Assembly: GCF_015278315.1 (NCBI RefSeq)
Contig: NZ_JADIJE010000011.1
Coordinates: 112,929-176,928 of the forward strand
DNA: 64,000 bases
Origin: Microbacterium ureisolvens
GTDB taxonomy: Bacteria; Actinomycetota; Actinomycetes; Actinomycetales; Microbacteriaceae
Reading direction: 5' to 3'
The notes beneath the pieces were generated by a model. It was not told where the DNA came from and searched no databases. It worked only from the letters and a program-made list of their open reading frames with translations. The translations under genes were made by a program, and so were the position numbers. Below are positions 25,274-35,300 of this stretch, piece after piece (the stretch's first letter is position 1; each line of letters starts with the position of its first letter).

Positions 25274-25774
25274 ATGGCTTTCGACGAAGAGACCTGCGGC
25301 GTCAACGCTGTGAACTGGGCGCTCGCCCGCGAGGGCGACACCGACTACGCGACCCGTTGCCTGGCGTTCGTCGAGGACGCGATCGAGCGCGGCAACGATC
25401 TGGAGATGTTCGGCGGCGATGACGCGGCCGAGTCGGCGCGTCTCTATGGCGCCGCCGGGAGCGTGGGCATCCCACCCCTGCACTCCCTGGTGTTCTACGA
25501 GGGCGTCGGTGAACTGCACGGCGAGCGCCGCGACTGGGGTCACGTCGGCCTCAGCCTCGGCGATGGACATGTGGTGCACGCGTGGGACCGCGTGCGGGTC
25601 GACGAGCACCTCGCACTCGAGCAGCTGACGCCCGCGCCGGGATGGGAGCCGCTGCGCTACCTCGGCTGGGTGTCGCTCGGCCGTGCGCTCGAAGGTGCCC
25701 GGCCGCGCGTCTGGGACGACGACCCGGCGGACGCGGCCCGCCGGATGCAGGCCGAGCGCTTCGGCCCCGCGTAG
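25274..25774 (+). CDS. NlpC/P60- or CHAP-like cysteine peptidase/amidase domain protein
   Basis: A 166-residue protein whose order of conserved features fits a papain-fold cell-wall hydrolase: YATRCLAFVEDAIE (candidate nucleophile Cys in a C-x-x-F-V helix), then a loop ending SLVFYEG, and GHVGLSLGDGHVVHAW with the candidate catalytic His. No signal peptide or membrane span is visible, so secretion is doubtful and the substrate is uncertain. A GTG at 25265 would add three residues but sits in the -10 region. A stretch of C-rich repeats follows the stop. Confidence 0.6.
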   Translation: MAFDEETCGVNAVNWALAREGDTDYATRCLAFVEDAIERGNDLEMFGGDDAAESARLYGAAGSVGIPPLHSLVFYEGVGELHGERRDWGHVGLSLGDGHVVHAWDRVRVDEHLALEQLTPAPGWEPLRYLGWVSLGRALEGARPRVWDDDPADAARRMQAERFGPA

Positions 25775-26119
25775 GCGCGCCAAGCCGCACCGGACGCGAG
25801 CCGCAGCGCGCGGCCCTCTCTCCACCGGCGAGCCGCACCGCTCCGTCGCCCCCGCCCCACGAGTCGCACCGGCCCGTCGCCACACCACCCCCGAGCCGCA
25901 CCACCCCCGAGCCGCACCACCCGCGCAACCGCAGCACCCCACGGGGCGTACCGCCCCGCTGCCGCGCCGCCCTACGAGCCGCACCACCCCGCGCGCCGCA
26001 CCACCCGCGCAACCGCACCACTCCCCGAGCGCCGCACCGCGACCGCAACCGCACCACCCCACGGAGCCGCACCGCAACCCTCACCCGCCCCCGGAGGCGT
26101 CCAGCGCCGCCGCCGCGGG
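25775..26119. repeat. C-rich degenerate repeat tract between convergent genes
   Basis: About 300 bp of the plus strand are almost free of T and built from variants of GAGCCGCACCACCCC. A 16-bp unit occurs in tandem at 25893-25908 and 25909-25924 (second copy diverging at its last bases), and a 23-nt segment at 25911-25933 recurs exactly at 25995-26017. The minus strand is correspondingly G-rich (GGGG runs). No gene is supported. It separates two convergent genes and may terminate transcription or form G-rich structures. Confidence 0.8.
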
Positions 26120-27442
26120 CTACGCCGTCCGCAGGATCCGCTCGGTCACGCGGGCCGAGAAGTGCAGCGCATCGATCGGGATCCGCTCATCGGCGGCGTG
26201 GAACTGCGCGAAGACGTCGAAGTCGGCCGGCACGCGCAAGGGCACGAATCCGTAGCCGTGGATGCCGAGCTTCGCGAAGTGCTTGTTGTCGGTGCTGGCC
26301 GGCAGCAAGTACGGCACGACGACGCCGCCGGGGTCGTCCACCGAGATGGCGTCCTGCAGCACGCCGATGATCGGGGCGTCGACCGGCGCCTCGGTCGCCG
26401 ACCACCAGCGCCCCTCGCGGATGTCGATGTCGTCGCCCACGAGCTCGCGGAGCCCGTCGCGCAGCGCGTCGTCCTGGCCCGGGAGGATGCGGATGTCAAG
26501 GCGCGCAGAGGCCTCCGCCGGAATGATGTTCGTCTTGTCGCCGGCGACGAGCACGGTCGGGGTGGCGGTGTTGCGGGTGGTCGCACCCACCAGCGACGAC
26601 ACGAACCCGAGGCTCTCGAGGTCGTCGGCGAGCGAGTCGTCGGTGAACGCGAGCCCGCGGGCCTCGCCGAAGACATCGAGGAACCGCTGCAGCGCCGGGG
26701 TGCGCACCACCGGGAACCGGTGCTCCCCCACCGCGGCGACCGCGCGCGCCAGCCGCAGCACCGGGTTGTCGGGAGTGGGCCGCGAACCGTGCGCCGCGCG
26801 CCCACGCGCCCGCAGAGTCGCCCACGCGACGCCCTTCTCGCTCGTGGCGACGAGGTAGGCGCGACGATCGTCGGAGGGATCCGCCGCCAGCGGCACCGAG
26901 AATCCGCCGACCTCGCTCAGCGCCTCGGTGACGCCGGCGAACAGCTCCGGACGGTTCTCGACGAGCCACCCCGCGCCCCACACGCCGCCGCTCTCCTCGT
27001 CGGCGAGGAAGGCGAGGACGAGGTCGCGCCGCGGCACGACGCCCTCGCGCGCGAAATGCCGTGCCACGGCCAGGATCGTCCCCGCGTAGTTCTTCATGTC
27101 GACCGCGCCGCGACCGTACAGGAAGCCGTCCTCGATCTCGGCGCCGAAGGGCGGGTGCGTCCAGTCCTTCTCCTCCACGGGCACGACGTCGAGATGGGCG
27201 TGGACCAGCAGCGCACCGGCATCCGGATCGCTCCCGGCGATGCGCGCGACGAGCGAGCCGCGTCCGGGACGCGACTCGACGAGCTCCGACGCGATCCCGG
27301 CCTCGGCCAGCCGCTCCTGGACATACCGCGCGGCGCGGGTCTCGCCGTCGCCGATCGCCTGCGCCGCCCCCGTGTTCACCGACTCGATGCGGATGAGCTC
27401 GCGTACGAAGTCGAGGGCCTCGGTCTCCAGCAGCGTGGGCAC
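26120..27442 (-). CDS. M20 family metallopeptidase (ArgE/DapE/CPG2 type)
   Basis: A 440-residue dinuclear zinc hydrolase. It contains the HAHLDVVPV motif (metal ligand His83, catalytic Asp85), GRGAVDMK with bridging Asp115, and ADEESGG with catalytic Glu149 and metal ligand Glu150, followed by the inserted dimerisation domain (AHGSRPTPDNPVLRLARA) and a late ASTDNKHFAKLG with the last His ligand. Such enzymes remove terminal amino acids or N-acyl groups from small peptides and amino acids. The GTG at 27442 follows GAAGGAG by 5 nt. The precise substrate is not evident. Confidence 0.92.
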   Translation of the reverse strand: MPTLLETEALDFVRELIRIESVNTGAAQAIGDGETRAARYVQERLAEAGIASELVESRPGRGSLVARIAGSDPDAGALLVHAHLDVVPVEEKDWTHPPFGAEIEDGFLYGRGAVDMKNYAGTILAVARHFAREGVVPRRDLVLAFLADEESGGVWGAGWLVENRPELFAGVTEALSEVGGFSVPLAADPSDDRRAYLVATSEKGVAWATLRARGRAAHGSRPTPDNPVLRLARAVAAVGEHRFPVVRTPALQRFLDVFGEARGLAFTDDSLADDLESLGFVSSLVGATTRNTATPTVLVAGDKTNIIPAEASARLDIRILPGQDDALRDGLRELVGDDIDIREGRWWSATEAPVDAPIIGVLQDAISVDDPGGVVVPYLLPASTDNKHFAKLGIHGYGFVPLRVPADFDVFAQFHAADERIPIDALHFSARVTERILRTA

Positions 27443-27573
27443 GGATCTCCTTCACCGGCCGGTCGCGGCGACCGGCTCCGTCGCGAAACTAGCCGGGCTG
27501 CAGGCCATCGCGCACCCTGGCCGCCACACGCGTTCACACCGCGCCGGTCCGCTGGCGCGGCATCCGCTCCCGC

Positions 27574-27579
27574 TATGGT
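27574..27579 (+). promoter_or_regulatory. -10 box of Pr6Pr gene 1 (leaderless)
   Basis: TATGGT followed by 6 nt (GACCGC) and the ATG at 27586, with no ribosome-binding site. Confidence 0.55.
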
Positions 27580-27585
27580 GACCGC

Positions 27586-28332
27586 ATGGGGACCACGACC
27601 TGGACGCGCGTCTGGTACGCCGCCCGCGCGACGATGGGGGCCCTCATCGTCGCGGCGATCGTCCGCCAGCTGGCCGCGTCGATCGGAACCGCCATCGAAC
27701 GCGATCGCGACCTCGGGGTCACGATCGCGAACTTCTTCAGCTTCTTCACGATCCTCTCCAACGCCGCCGCGGCCACCGTGCTGCTGTGGGCTGCGGTGTG
27801 GTTCTTCACCCGCGGACGGAGAGCGGATGCCGAGCCCACCGGCCTCGCCGTCGCGCTGGCGTGCGTCAGCACGTACATGATCATCACGGGCATCGTCTAC
27901 AACACACTGCTGCGCAGCATCGAGCTTCCGCAGGGGAGCGAGCCGGTGTGGTGGTCGAACGAGGTGCTCCACCTGATCGGCCCGCTCTTCCTCCTCGCGG
28001 ACGTCTTCGTCGGGCCGCTGCGCCGCGCGCTGCCGTGGCGCAGCCTGTGGGCGATCGTGGCCTTCCCGATCGCATGGGTCGTCTACACGATCATCCGCGG
28101 ACCGCTCATCACCAACCCCGTCTCGGCGGATCCGTTCTGGTATCCGTACCCGTTCCTCAACCCGAACAACCCCGGCGGCTGGCCCTCCGTGATCCTCTAC
28201 GTCGTCGGCATCGCGATCGCGATCATCGCGGTCGGCGCGTTCGTCGTGTGGTGGGGCCGGCGGCGCGCGACGGGGCGGTTGCGAAGCGGCGAGGAGGCGG
28301 CATCCGTCTCCTCCTCCGCGGCGTCGAGGTGA
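27586..28332 (+). CDS. Pr6Pr family membrane protein 1
   Basis: A 248-residue protein with six predicted spans. Typical Pr6Pr features are the NFFSFFTILSNAAAATVLLW segment in span 2, YMIITGIVYNTLLR, the EVLHLIGPLFLLADVF span with a conserved His, and the loop PFWYPYPFLNPNNPGGWPSVILYVVGI. The family is widespread in actinobacteria and has no assigned function; the conserved His and Pro-Tyr-Pro loop hint at transport or enzymatic activity in the membrane. A paralogue follows 205 bp downstream. Confidence 0.85.
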   Translation: MGTTTWTRVWYAARATMGALIVAAIVRQLAASIGTAIERDRDLGVTIANFFSFFTILSNAAAATVLLWAAVWFFTRGRRADAEPTGLAVALACVSTYMIITGIVYNTLLRSIELPQGSEPVWWSNEVLHLIGPLFLLADVFVGPLRRALPWRSLWAIVAFPIAWVVYTIIRGPLITNPVSADPFWYPYPFLNPNNPGGWPSVILYVVGIAIAIIAVGAFVVWWGRRRATGRLRSGEEAASVSSSAASR

Positions 28333-28367
28333 CCGGAACCCGGTCACTGCAAGCGTTTGTGGATCTT

Positions 28368-28385
28368 GTCCACCAAACGGTGGAC
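28368..28385. promoter_or_regulatory. 7-bp hairpin in the intergenic region between the Pr6Pr genes
   Basis: GTCCACC (28368-28374) and GGTGGAC (28379-28385) form a stem with loop AAAC. This A/T-richer gap also contains a TTGTAG-N17-CATAGT promoter candidate just downstream. It may terminate the first Pr6Pr transcript or regulate the second. Confidence 0.45.
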
Positions 28386-28441
28386 ACGTTGTAGCTTTAC
28401 CACAACTCACCCATAGTGGCGCACGTTTTCCCCGCGCCTGC

Positions 28442-28455
28442 GGAACAAATGTTCG
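28442..28455. promoter_or_regulatory. SOS-box-like palindrome upstream of Pr6Pr gene 2
   Basis: GGAACAAATGTTCG has the GAAC-N4-GTTC core of actinobacterial LexA sites (consensus CGAAC-N4-GTTCG) with one mismatch in the outer positions. It lies about 80 nt upstream of the second Pr6Pr gene and just downstream of a promoter candidate. Binding is unproven. Confidence 0.3.
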
Positions 28456-28536
28456 CGGCTCCTCGGTATCCCCGGCAGTACACCTGTGCTGAGGGGAACG
28501 ACACGCAAGCCGCGTGGTGTTGAAAGGGTGGGGAAA

Positions 28537-29271
28537 ATGTACTGGGCATGGTTTCGAATCGCCGCAGCGATGACCGGATTCTCGGGAGTCGTCGCAGGAT
28601 TCATCGTCAACGTGGATCGCGCCGCTCGCCAGGGTCAAGGCCTGGGCGACGTGCTTGCGAACTACTTCAGTCTGTTCACGATCGTCTCGACGATGCTCGC
28701 CATCGTCGCACTGTCCGTGGCCGCATCATGGGCGATGCGCAACCCGGGCACGTCACGCGAGCCGCTCGGCATCGCGCTGGCCATCGCCGCCGTCACGGGA
28801 CCGATCCTGCTGCTGGGGCTCGTCTACAACCTGTTGCTGCGCGGGCTGCCGTCGGCCGTGGCGCTGGGCGACACCGCGGGGATCGCGATGCTCGACAAGT
28901 ACGCCGCCGAGGTGCTCCATGTCGTGCTGCCGATCTACTTCGTGCTGGATCTGCTGCTGGCGTCGCGCCGCCGGGCGCTGCCCTGGTGGTCGCTCGCGGT
29001 GCTGGTCGGGTACCCGCTGGTGTGGACGACCTACACGATGGTCCGCGGCGAGCGCGTCGGGAACCCGGACGGGACCACCCCGTGGTGGTACCCGTACCCG
29101 TTCCTCGACCCGCACGGCGCGGGCGGCTACCCGTCGGCGTTCCTCTACATCGGGGCGATTCTGGTCGGCTTCCTCGCCATCGGCTCGATGATCATCATGA
29201 TCGGTCGCTACCGCGAGCGTCGTGCCCTGCGCCACGGCGCACCGGCGGCGCGCGGGCCGCTGCCGGCCTGA
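28537..29271 (+). CDS. Pr6Pr family membrane protein 2
   Basis: A 244-residue paralogue of the preceding gene, with the same order of landmarks: NYFSLFTIVSTMLAIVALSV, ILLLGLVYNLLLRGL, EVLHVVLPIYFVLDLLL, and WWYPYPFLDPHGAGGYPSAFLYIGAI. Identity to its neighbour is moderate, so the duplication is old. The ATG at 28537 gives the expected N-terminus MYWAWFRIAAAMTGFSG just before span 1 and has GGGTGGGG upstream; the in-frame start 51 nt earlier adds a basic stretch not found in the paralogue. Function unknown. Confidence 0.85.
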   Translation: MYWAWFRIAAAMTGFSGVVAGFIVNVDRAARQGQGLGDVLANYFSLFTIVSTMLAIVALSVAASWAMRNPGTSREPLGIALAIAAVTGPILLLGLVYNLLLRGLPSAVALGDTAGIAMLDKYAAEVLHVVLPIYFVLDLLLASRRRALPWWSLAVLVGYPLVWTTYTMVRGERVGNPDGTTPWWYPYPFLDPHGAGGYPSAFLYIGAILVGFLAIGSMIIMIGRYRERRALRHGAPAARGPLPA

Positions 29272-29286
29272 CGTCGGTCGACGAGT

Positions 29287-29317
29287 GAGGGCGGGGCCGG
29301 TGACCGGCCCCGCCCTC
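29287..29317. terminator. Bidirectional terminator hairpin
   Basis: GAGGGCGGGGCCGG (29287-29300) and CCGGCCCCGCCCTC (29304-29317) form a perfect 14-bp stem with a TGA loop, centred between two convergent stop codons (29271 and 29326). No clear U-tract is needed at this stability; it most likely serves both genes. Confidence 0.88.
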
Positions 29318-29325
29318 TCCGTTCG

Positions 29326-32300
29326 TCAGGCCATCCGGCGCCGTCGCATCGCGGCGAGCACCAGCGCGATGCCGCCCGCCAGAACGGCGAGCCCGCCGGC
29401 GAGAGCCGCCACCGTAGCGCGGCCATCCACGCCGGTCGGCGGCAACGGGGCGATGAACGTGTTCGTGAAGACGATCCCCACACTGCCGGCGGTGAGGGTG
29501 ACGACGCCGGTTGCGCCGGGCTCCTCCTCGCCGTCGACAGTGATGGTCGTCTGCGCGGCGTCCCCCGCGTCGGTCTCGGTGACCGTGCACTCGCTGCCGG
29601 CCGGCAGGTCGTCGATCTCGGCGATGAGCCGGTCCGGACCGCCGATCTGATACGACGCTTGGCGCACGATCAGCCCGGGAGCGGGGTGGGAGGGATCGAC
29701 CAGCACGCACGTGACGTCGACCGGGAACGTGCGCGTGACGGCCGACGCGCCCGTGCCGTCCACCACCTTCGCGATCGTGAGGTCGGTCGCCCCGAAGGCG
29801 TTGGTGAACGCCACCGACATCTGGTCCTCGGCATCCGTGTTCGGCAGCGGTGCCAGCGCGACGGTGGTCGCCATGGCGGGCTCTCCCGTCGCACCTCCCT
29901 CGGTCACGACGACCGTCGTGGACTCCGCGCCCGCGGTGTCGGTCTCGGTGACGGTGCACTCGGCATCCTCCGGCAGCTCCGTCCACGTGACCGTCTCACC
30001 ATCGGCGATCGACTGAGTCATCGGCTCGGCGGCCGCGACCTGCTGCTGGTTCCACAGGCACGCCAGGGTGACCTCGAACGGCCCGTAGGCGATGGGCTCG
30101 CCGTCCTGACCGACCGCGCCGCCGTTGTCGACGGTCTTCGTGACGGAGACCTGCGCGAGGTTGAAGGTGTTGCGCACCTGCAGGCTCGGTTGCGGCTGAT
30201 CGTCGACGCTCAGGATCGTCGGGTCGGTCTCGATGGTGAACGTGTAGTCCTCGCCGTCCCCGGCCACGACGTTGCCGTCGGCGTCGAGGATCTCGGTCGA
30301 GTTCGCACCGCCGTCGTCGACCTCGGTGAGCCGGCACTCGGATCCGGTGGGCAGGTTCTCCCAGAGCGCGGTCGGCGAGTCGGCCGATACGATCCGGATG
30401 CCGCCCCCGGGGATGTCGACGATCTCGCCGTCGCGGAGGCAGATGAGGCGCAGCTCGTACGCGGCGGTGCCGAACTTTTCGGCACCGTCGCCGGCGAAGG
30501 TCTTCGTGACCTCGAGCGATCCCGTGAGATACCAGTTCGTCGCCGTCACCGTGACCAAACCGCCGCCCTCCGGGACGACGCCGGTGCCGACGGAGGTGTC
30601 TTCGCCGTCGTTCGGTGTGATCACGACCGCGTCGGCGCCGTTGAGGTCGTCCTCCGTGACGGTGCACTCCGAGCCCGCAACCACCTCGTGGACAGCGGTG
30701 CTCCATCCGTTCTCGGCGTTCAATTCGACCTGGGTGTCGATGAGCGTCTCGTCGCCGAACGTGCACACCACGGTGAAGGTGAACGTCTGGTCGAGGCCGA
30801 ACTGATCGGCTCCGGCGCCATCGAACTCCTTCACGAGCACGAGCGCGGTGGCGTCGTACAGGTTCGTGTACGTCACGGTGTTCACCACGGCGGTGCTGTT
30901 GGGCTGCAGCTCGGGGATCACGACGGTGCGCGTCTCCTGGTCGATCTGCGGCGCGAGCTCGCCTTCGGCACCGGGCACCTCGGCCGCGGTGACCGTGCCG
31001 TCCGCGCCACGGTCGTCGGTCTCGACGACCGTGCACTCCGATCGCGCCGGGATCTCGGTGATCGTCTCGGTCTCGTTCGCGTTCAGGGTGAACGTCTCGT
31101 CGACGACGGTCTCGCCCTGGAAGGTGCAGACCACGGTGAACTCGAAGGCGGTCGGCACCTCGGGAGCGAGCGACTCGACGAGCTTGCCGACCTCGAGCGA
31201 CGCCCACTCGTACGTGTTCTCGATGTCGAAGGCGAACGTCTCATCGGCCTCGGTGACGGTGATCGACTCGGGGGTGACGGTGGTCCCCGTCTGGCCGAAG
31301 TCGTCCTCGGCGACGGTGCAGATCGAGCCCACCGGCACGTCGGGGATCACCACGGGATCCTCACCGGGCACGATTGTGACCACGCCGTCGTCCGCGAGCG
31401 GCACCTCGGCTCCCTGCCACGTGCACGACACGGTGGCGTTGTACTCGGCGGGCACCGGGAAGCCCTCCGGCGCGTCCACGGTCTTCGCCACCGACACCGC
31501 CCCGTTCTCGAAGGTGTTGGTCACCGTCACGACGACAGGCGTCTCGTCGTCGCCGATGGTCACGGGCTGTTCGGGGCTGATCGCCACCGGACCGGTCGCG
31601 AACCCCTGATCCGTTTCGGTCACCGTGCACAGGGCGTCGGTGGGAAGACCCTCGTAGAGCACGGTGCCTGCACCGGTGATCGTGCGCGTGGCGCCGCCCG
31701 GCACCGCGACGTCCACCGTCTCGCCGTTCACGACGCGCGTGCACGCGAGGCTCACTTCGTACTCGTACGTCGTCGCGGGGTCGAGCTCGCTCGCCGGCGC
31801 GCCCTCGAGCTGCTTCTGCACCTGCAACGATCCGATGTCGAACGTGTTGGTGATCGTGGCCTCAGCGGGCGCCTCGGGATCATCACCGACGACGACGATG
31901 TCGAGCATCGTGGAGGAGTTCGCACCTCCGGTGCCGGGCTCCGTCACGACGCACACGGCGCCGGTCGGCAGGTTGTCCACGCGCCACGTGGGGTCGTCTC
32001 GGCTCAGGGTGGCTTCCCCTTCGTACACCGGGTTGGGGGTGACGCCGCTCAGCGTGCAGGTCATCTCCACGGTGAACGTCGCACCGCCCCACGGATCGGC
32101 GCCGGCACCCGCCACGACCTTGGTCACCTCGACCGGGCCGACGGAATAGACGTTCTCGAAGCCGACGACCGTCAGTGCCGTGGTGGTCCCCTCGTCATAG
32201 GGAAGGACCGTGAAGGATGCCGCGGCCGACGCCTGCTCGTCACCGGCTACGCCATCTTCGGTCACCACGACCGTGGTCTCGGCCGCGGCCGCGGCATCCG

Positions 32301-35300
32301 TCTCGGTCACGGTGCACTCCGCCCCCGCCGGAATCCCGGAGAACTCCTGCGACTCGCCGTCGGCGAGAGTGAACTGCTGCTCGTCTTCGGCGATGGTCTC
32401 CTCGCCGAGGAAGGTGCAGCTCGCCTCGAACGAGTACGTGCGGTCGTACACGATCGGCACATCGTCCTGGTTCACCGCGCCGCCGTTGTCGACGCTCTTG
32501 TCGACGATGAAGCCGCCGGCGTCGTAGACGTTGTCGAGCGTCGCCTGCTGCACCGGGTCGCCGCCCGGGTCGATCGGATCGATCACGACGCCGCCGCTGC
32601 CGGAGGCGGACGTCTGTCCGTTGTCGCCCTCGACGATCGCGCACTCCCCGCCCCACGGGAGGTCCTCGACGAGGTACGGCTCGTCGGCCGTCAATGTGTA
32701 CGGACCGAACTCGAGGGTCTCCTCGACCGGCGTCCCCGCCGCCGAGACGCACTCGAGCGTCACCTCGAATGTGTCGGGGGCGAACTCCGCCGCCTCACCG
32801 CTCACCGTCTTGAGCAGTTGGAGCTCACCGGTCGCGAGGGCTGCGCCCACCTTGGTGCCCTCGATCGGCAGGATGTCCTGCGATCCGTTGCTCTGCGCTT
32901 CGGTCAGGTGCGCGCCGGTGGCGACGGTGTTCCACGCGATGGTGTCGCGGCCGGCCGTCTCCGAGACCGCAGGCGCGTAGGTCTGCCCATCCACGAGCAC
33001 GAGCTCGCTCGGCATCAGCGGATCGCCGTCCGGGAAGTCGATGGTGAGCTGCAGACCGGTGATCGTGGCCGGGTCGATGGCGGAGGAGTAGGGGACCCAC
33101 GCGTCGTCGGGACACGCCGGCGCCATCGTCGCGGTGAGGTCGTCGGCGCAGACCTCCCCCGTGGTCACCTCATAGCTCCAGGTCGCTTCCGGGTGATTGA
33201 CAAGGGTGATGCTGTCTCCGACGAAGACGGGGGTCCATTCGCTTTCGCGCTGGAGATCGCTGATGACGCCGCTGTCGCCCGGCGTGGGGATACGGTCCGT
33301 CAGCACGAGCCGGTCCATCGGGATATTCCCGGTGTTGCCGATCGCGAGGCGCCACTCGACGATGCCGCCTGGCTTGGCCACGGGCGTGCACGGGTAGGAG
33401 TAGAAGCCCTCGCCTTCGGGATCGAGGATCGTCCCCACCGGGTTGCAGTCCGCCGCGGGGTCGACGGCATTGAACACCCCGAGCTCGGTGTCGAGAGTGC
33501 GCACGAGCTTGCCCGATCGCGCCGCACCGGCGCCGAGGACCACGATCTCGGTGTCGGCGGGACACGACGCGGTATCGACGGGGGTGTCGCCGTTGCAGAG
33601 ATCGAACGGACGGTCGCTGCTGATCGTCGCGGTGTTGGGGATGGGCGTGTTCGCGGGCACGCCCGGGGCGATGACCATGTCGATCGAGACGGTGTAGCTC
33701 TGCCCCACCTCCAGCACGGTGCCCTCGGGGAACGTGAACGTGAAGGGACCGAACCCGTCGTCATACTGCACCGTCACGTCGGCCGGGTCCACGGGCATCG
33801 GCGCGCCGCTCGGTGGCGTCGGCGCCGCACCGCTGAGTGCGTAACGGAACGGACCGTCGGCGCCGGCGTCCGGGTTCAGGAGCAGCAGGTCGCCGGGCGG
33901 CGGCGTGTCGACGATCACGGGGTTCTCGACGGGGTATTCACCCGTGTTCGTGACCGTGATGGTGTACGGGATCACCTCACCCGGACCGTACTGGCTTCCG
34001 AAGACGGGTGTCTTCTCGATCGTCACCGCGGTCGGCAGGTGAAGGTACTGGATGGTGGCCGACGCGTCGTCCGACGCCAGGTTCGGGTTGGTCGGGTCTT
34101 CGGTCTCACACGTCGGGTCGAGGAACGCGCACGCCCACACCGTGATGTCATTGGTGAACGTCCCGGCCGCAGTCTCGCCCGGCGCCGGCGCGAGGTCGGA
34201 ACGGTCGGTCGGCACCTCACCGCCGCTGCGGAGGTCCATGCGCCGCTCGACGACGATCGGCACCTCCTGGAGCGGCGTGGTGGGATTCTCCCACTGCACG
34301 AACGAGCCGTCGGCGTCCACCTGCACGAACGTGAACCGCACTCCCTGCACCTGATCCGCGGTGATGCCCGCGGGCAACGGGTCGGCGACGAAGTCGTCGC
34401 GCGTCTGGATCTCGCCGTTCGTCCACGCACCGCCGGTCACCTGAAGGTCGCCGAGGGGGCCCACCTCGTACGTGCCGCCGGTGAACACGTCCATGCGCAC
34501 CCTGTTGATCGGCACGGCGAACTCGAACGACGGATCGATGCCCACGAAGTCGAACGCGTTCCAGAAGGTCCCCGGTCGATCGGCGATGCGCATTGCGCCG
34601 GTGCGCGCGGAGCCGGTGGGCTGGCCGGTCAGCGTCATCACCACCGGCGAGTCGTCGGGCTCGGTCTGCGCCGCAGGGTCGAACGACTTGCCGGCCTCGA
34701 CCTCGAGGGACAGCGACGCGAACTCGACGGTGGCCTCGGCATCCGCTGTCGTCACGTTCTGGCCGTCGACGCCGCCGCCGGCATCTGCGACCGTCGCGAG
34801 GGCATAGTTCGTCAGTGGCGCGGGCGGGTCGTCGGGGTCCAGCGGGGCGGCCTCGGGAGTGCGCTCGTTCGTACGGAGCCGCAGGTCCATCTCAAGGATG
34901 CCGTGCGCGTCGGGGTCGATGCGGCCGTCGAACTCGACCATGATGCCGACCACGCTCACGAGGTCCGCGGCGGTCAGCGCGAGCGCCTCGTCGACGGTGG
35001 GAAGAGAGGTCGAGTCTGCGACGCCGTCGCCGTCCTCGTCGATGCTCAGCGTGAGCGTGGTCGTTTCGGTGCCGCTCGGCGGGGCGATGGCGCGGATGTC
35101 GAGGAGGTCGAAGTACTGGAACGGCGTGGACGGCGCGCCCGGTGCCGGATCGGTGATGTCGAGGTGATCGATCTTCGTCGCCGTGAGGTTCACCGCGTCG
35201 AGCACGACACGGCCGGTCGGGTACTGCGCCTGCGGGGTGCCGATGTCGGGCACGCCGAAGGGGCTGTTCGACCACGCCTTGGTGAGATCGACGTTCAGCG

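Noticed and set aside
25893..26017. Possible CRISPR array in the C-rich tract
   Set aside because: Units vary in length and sequence, spacers are not distinct, and there are no cas genes.
28402..28560. Possible tRNA or small RNA gene before Pr6Pr gene 2
   Set aside because: No cloverleaf, no T-loop consensus and no CCA end can be folded from the sequence.
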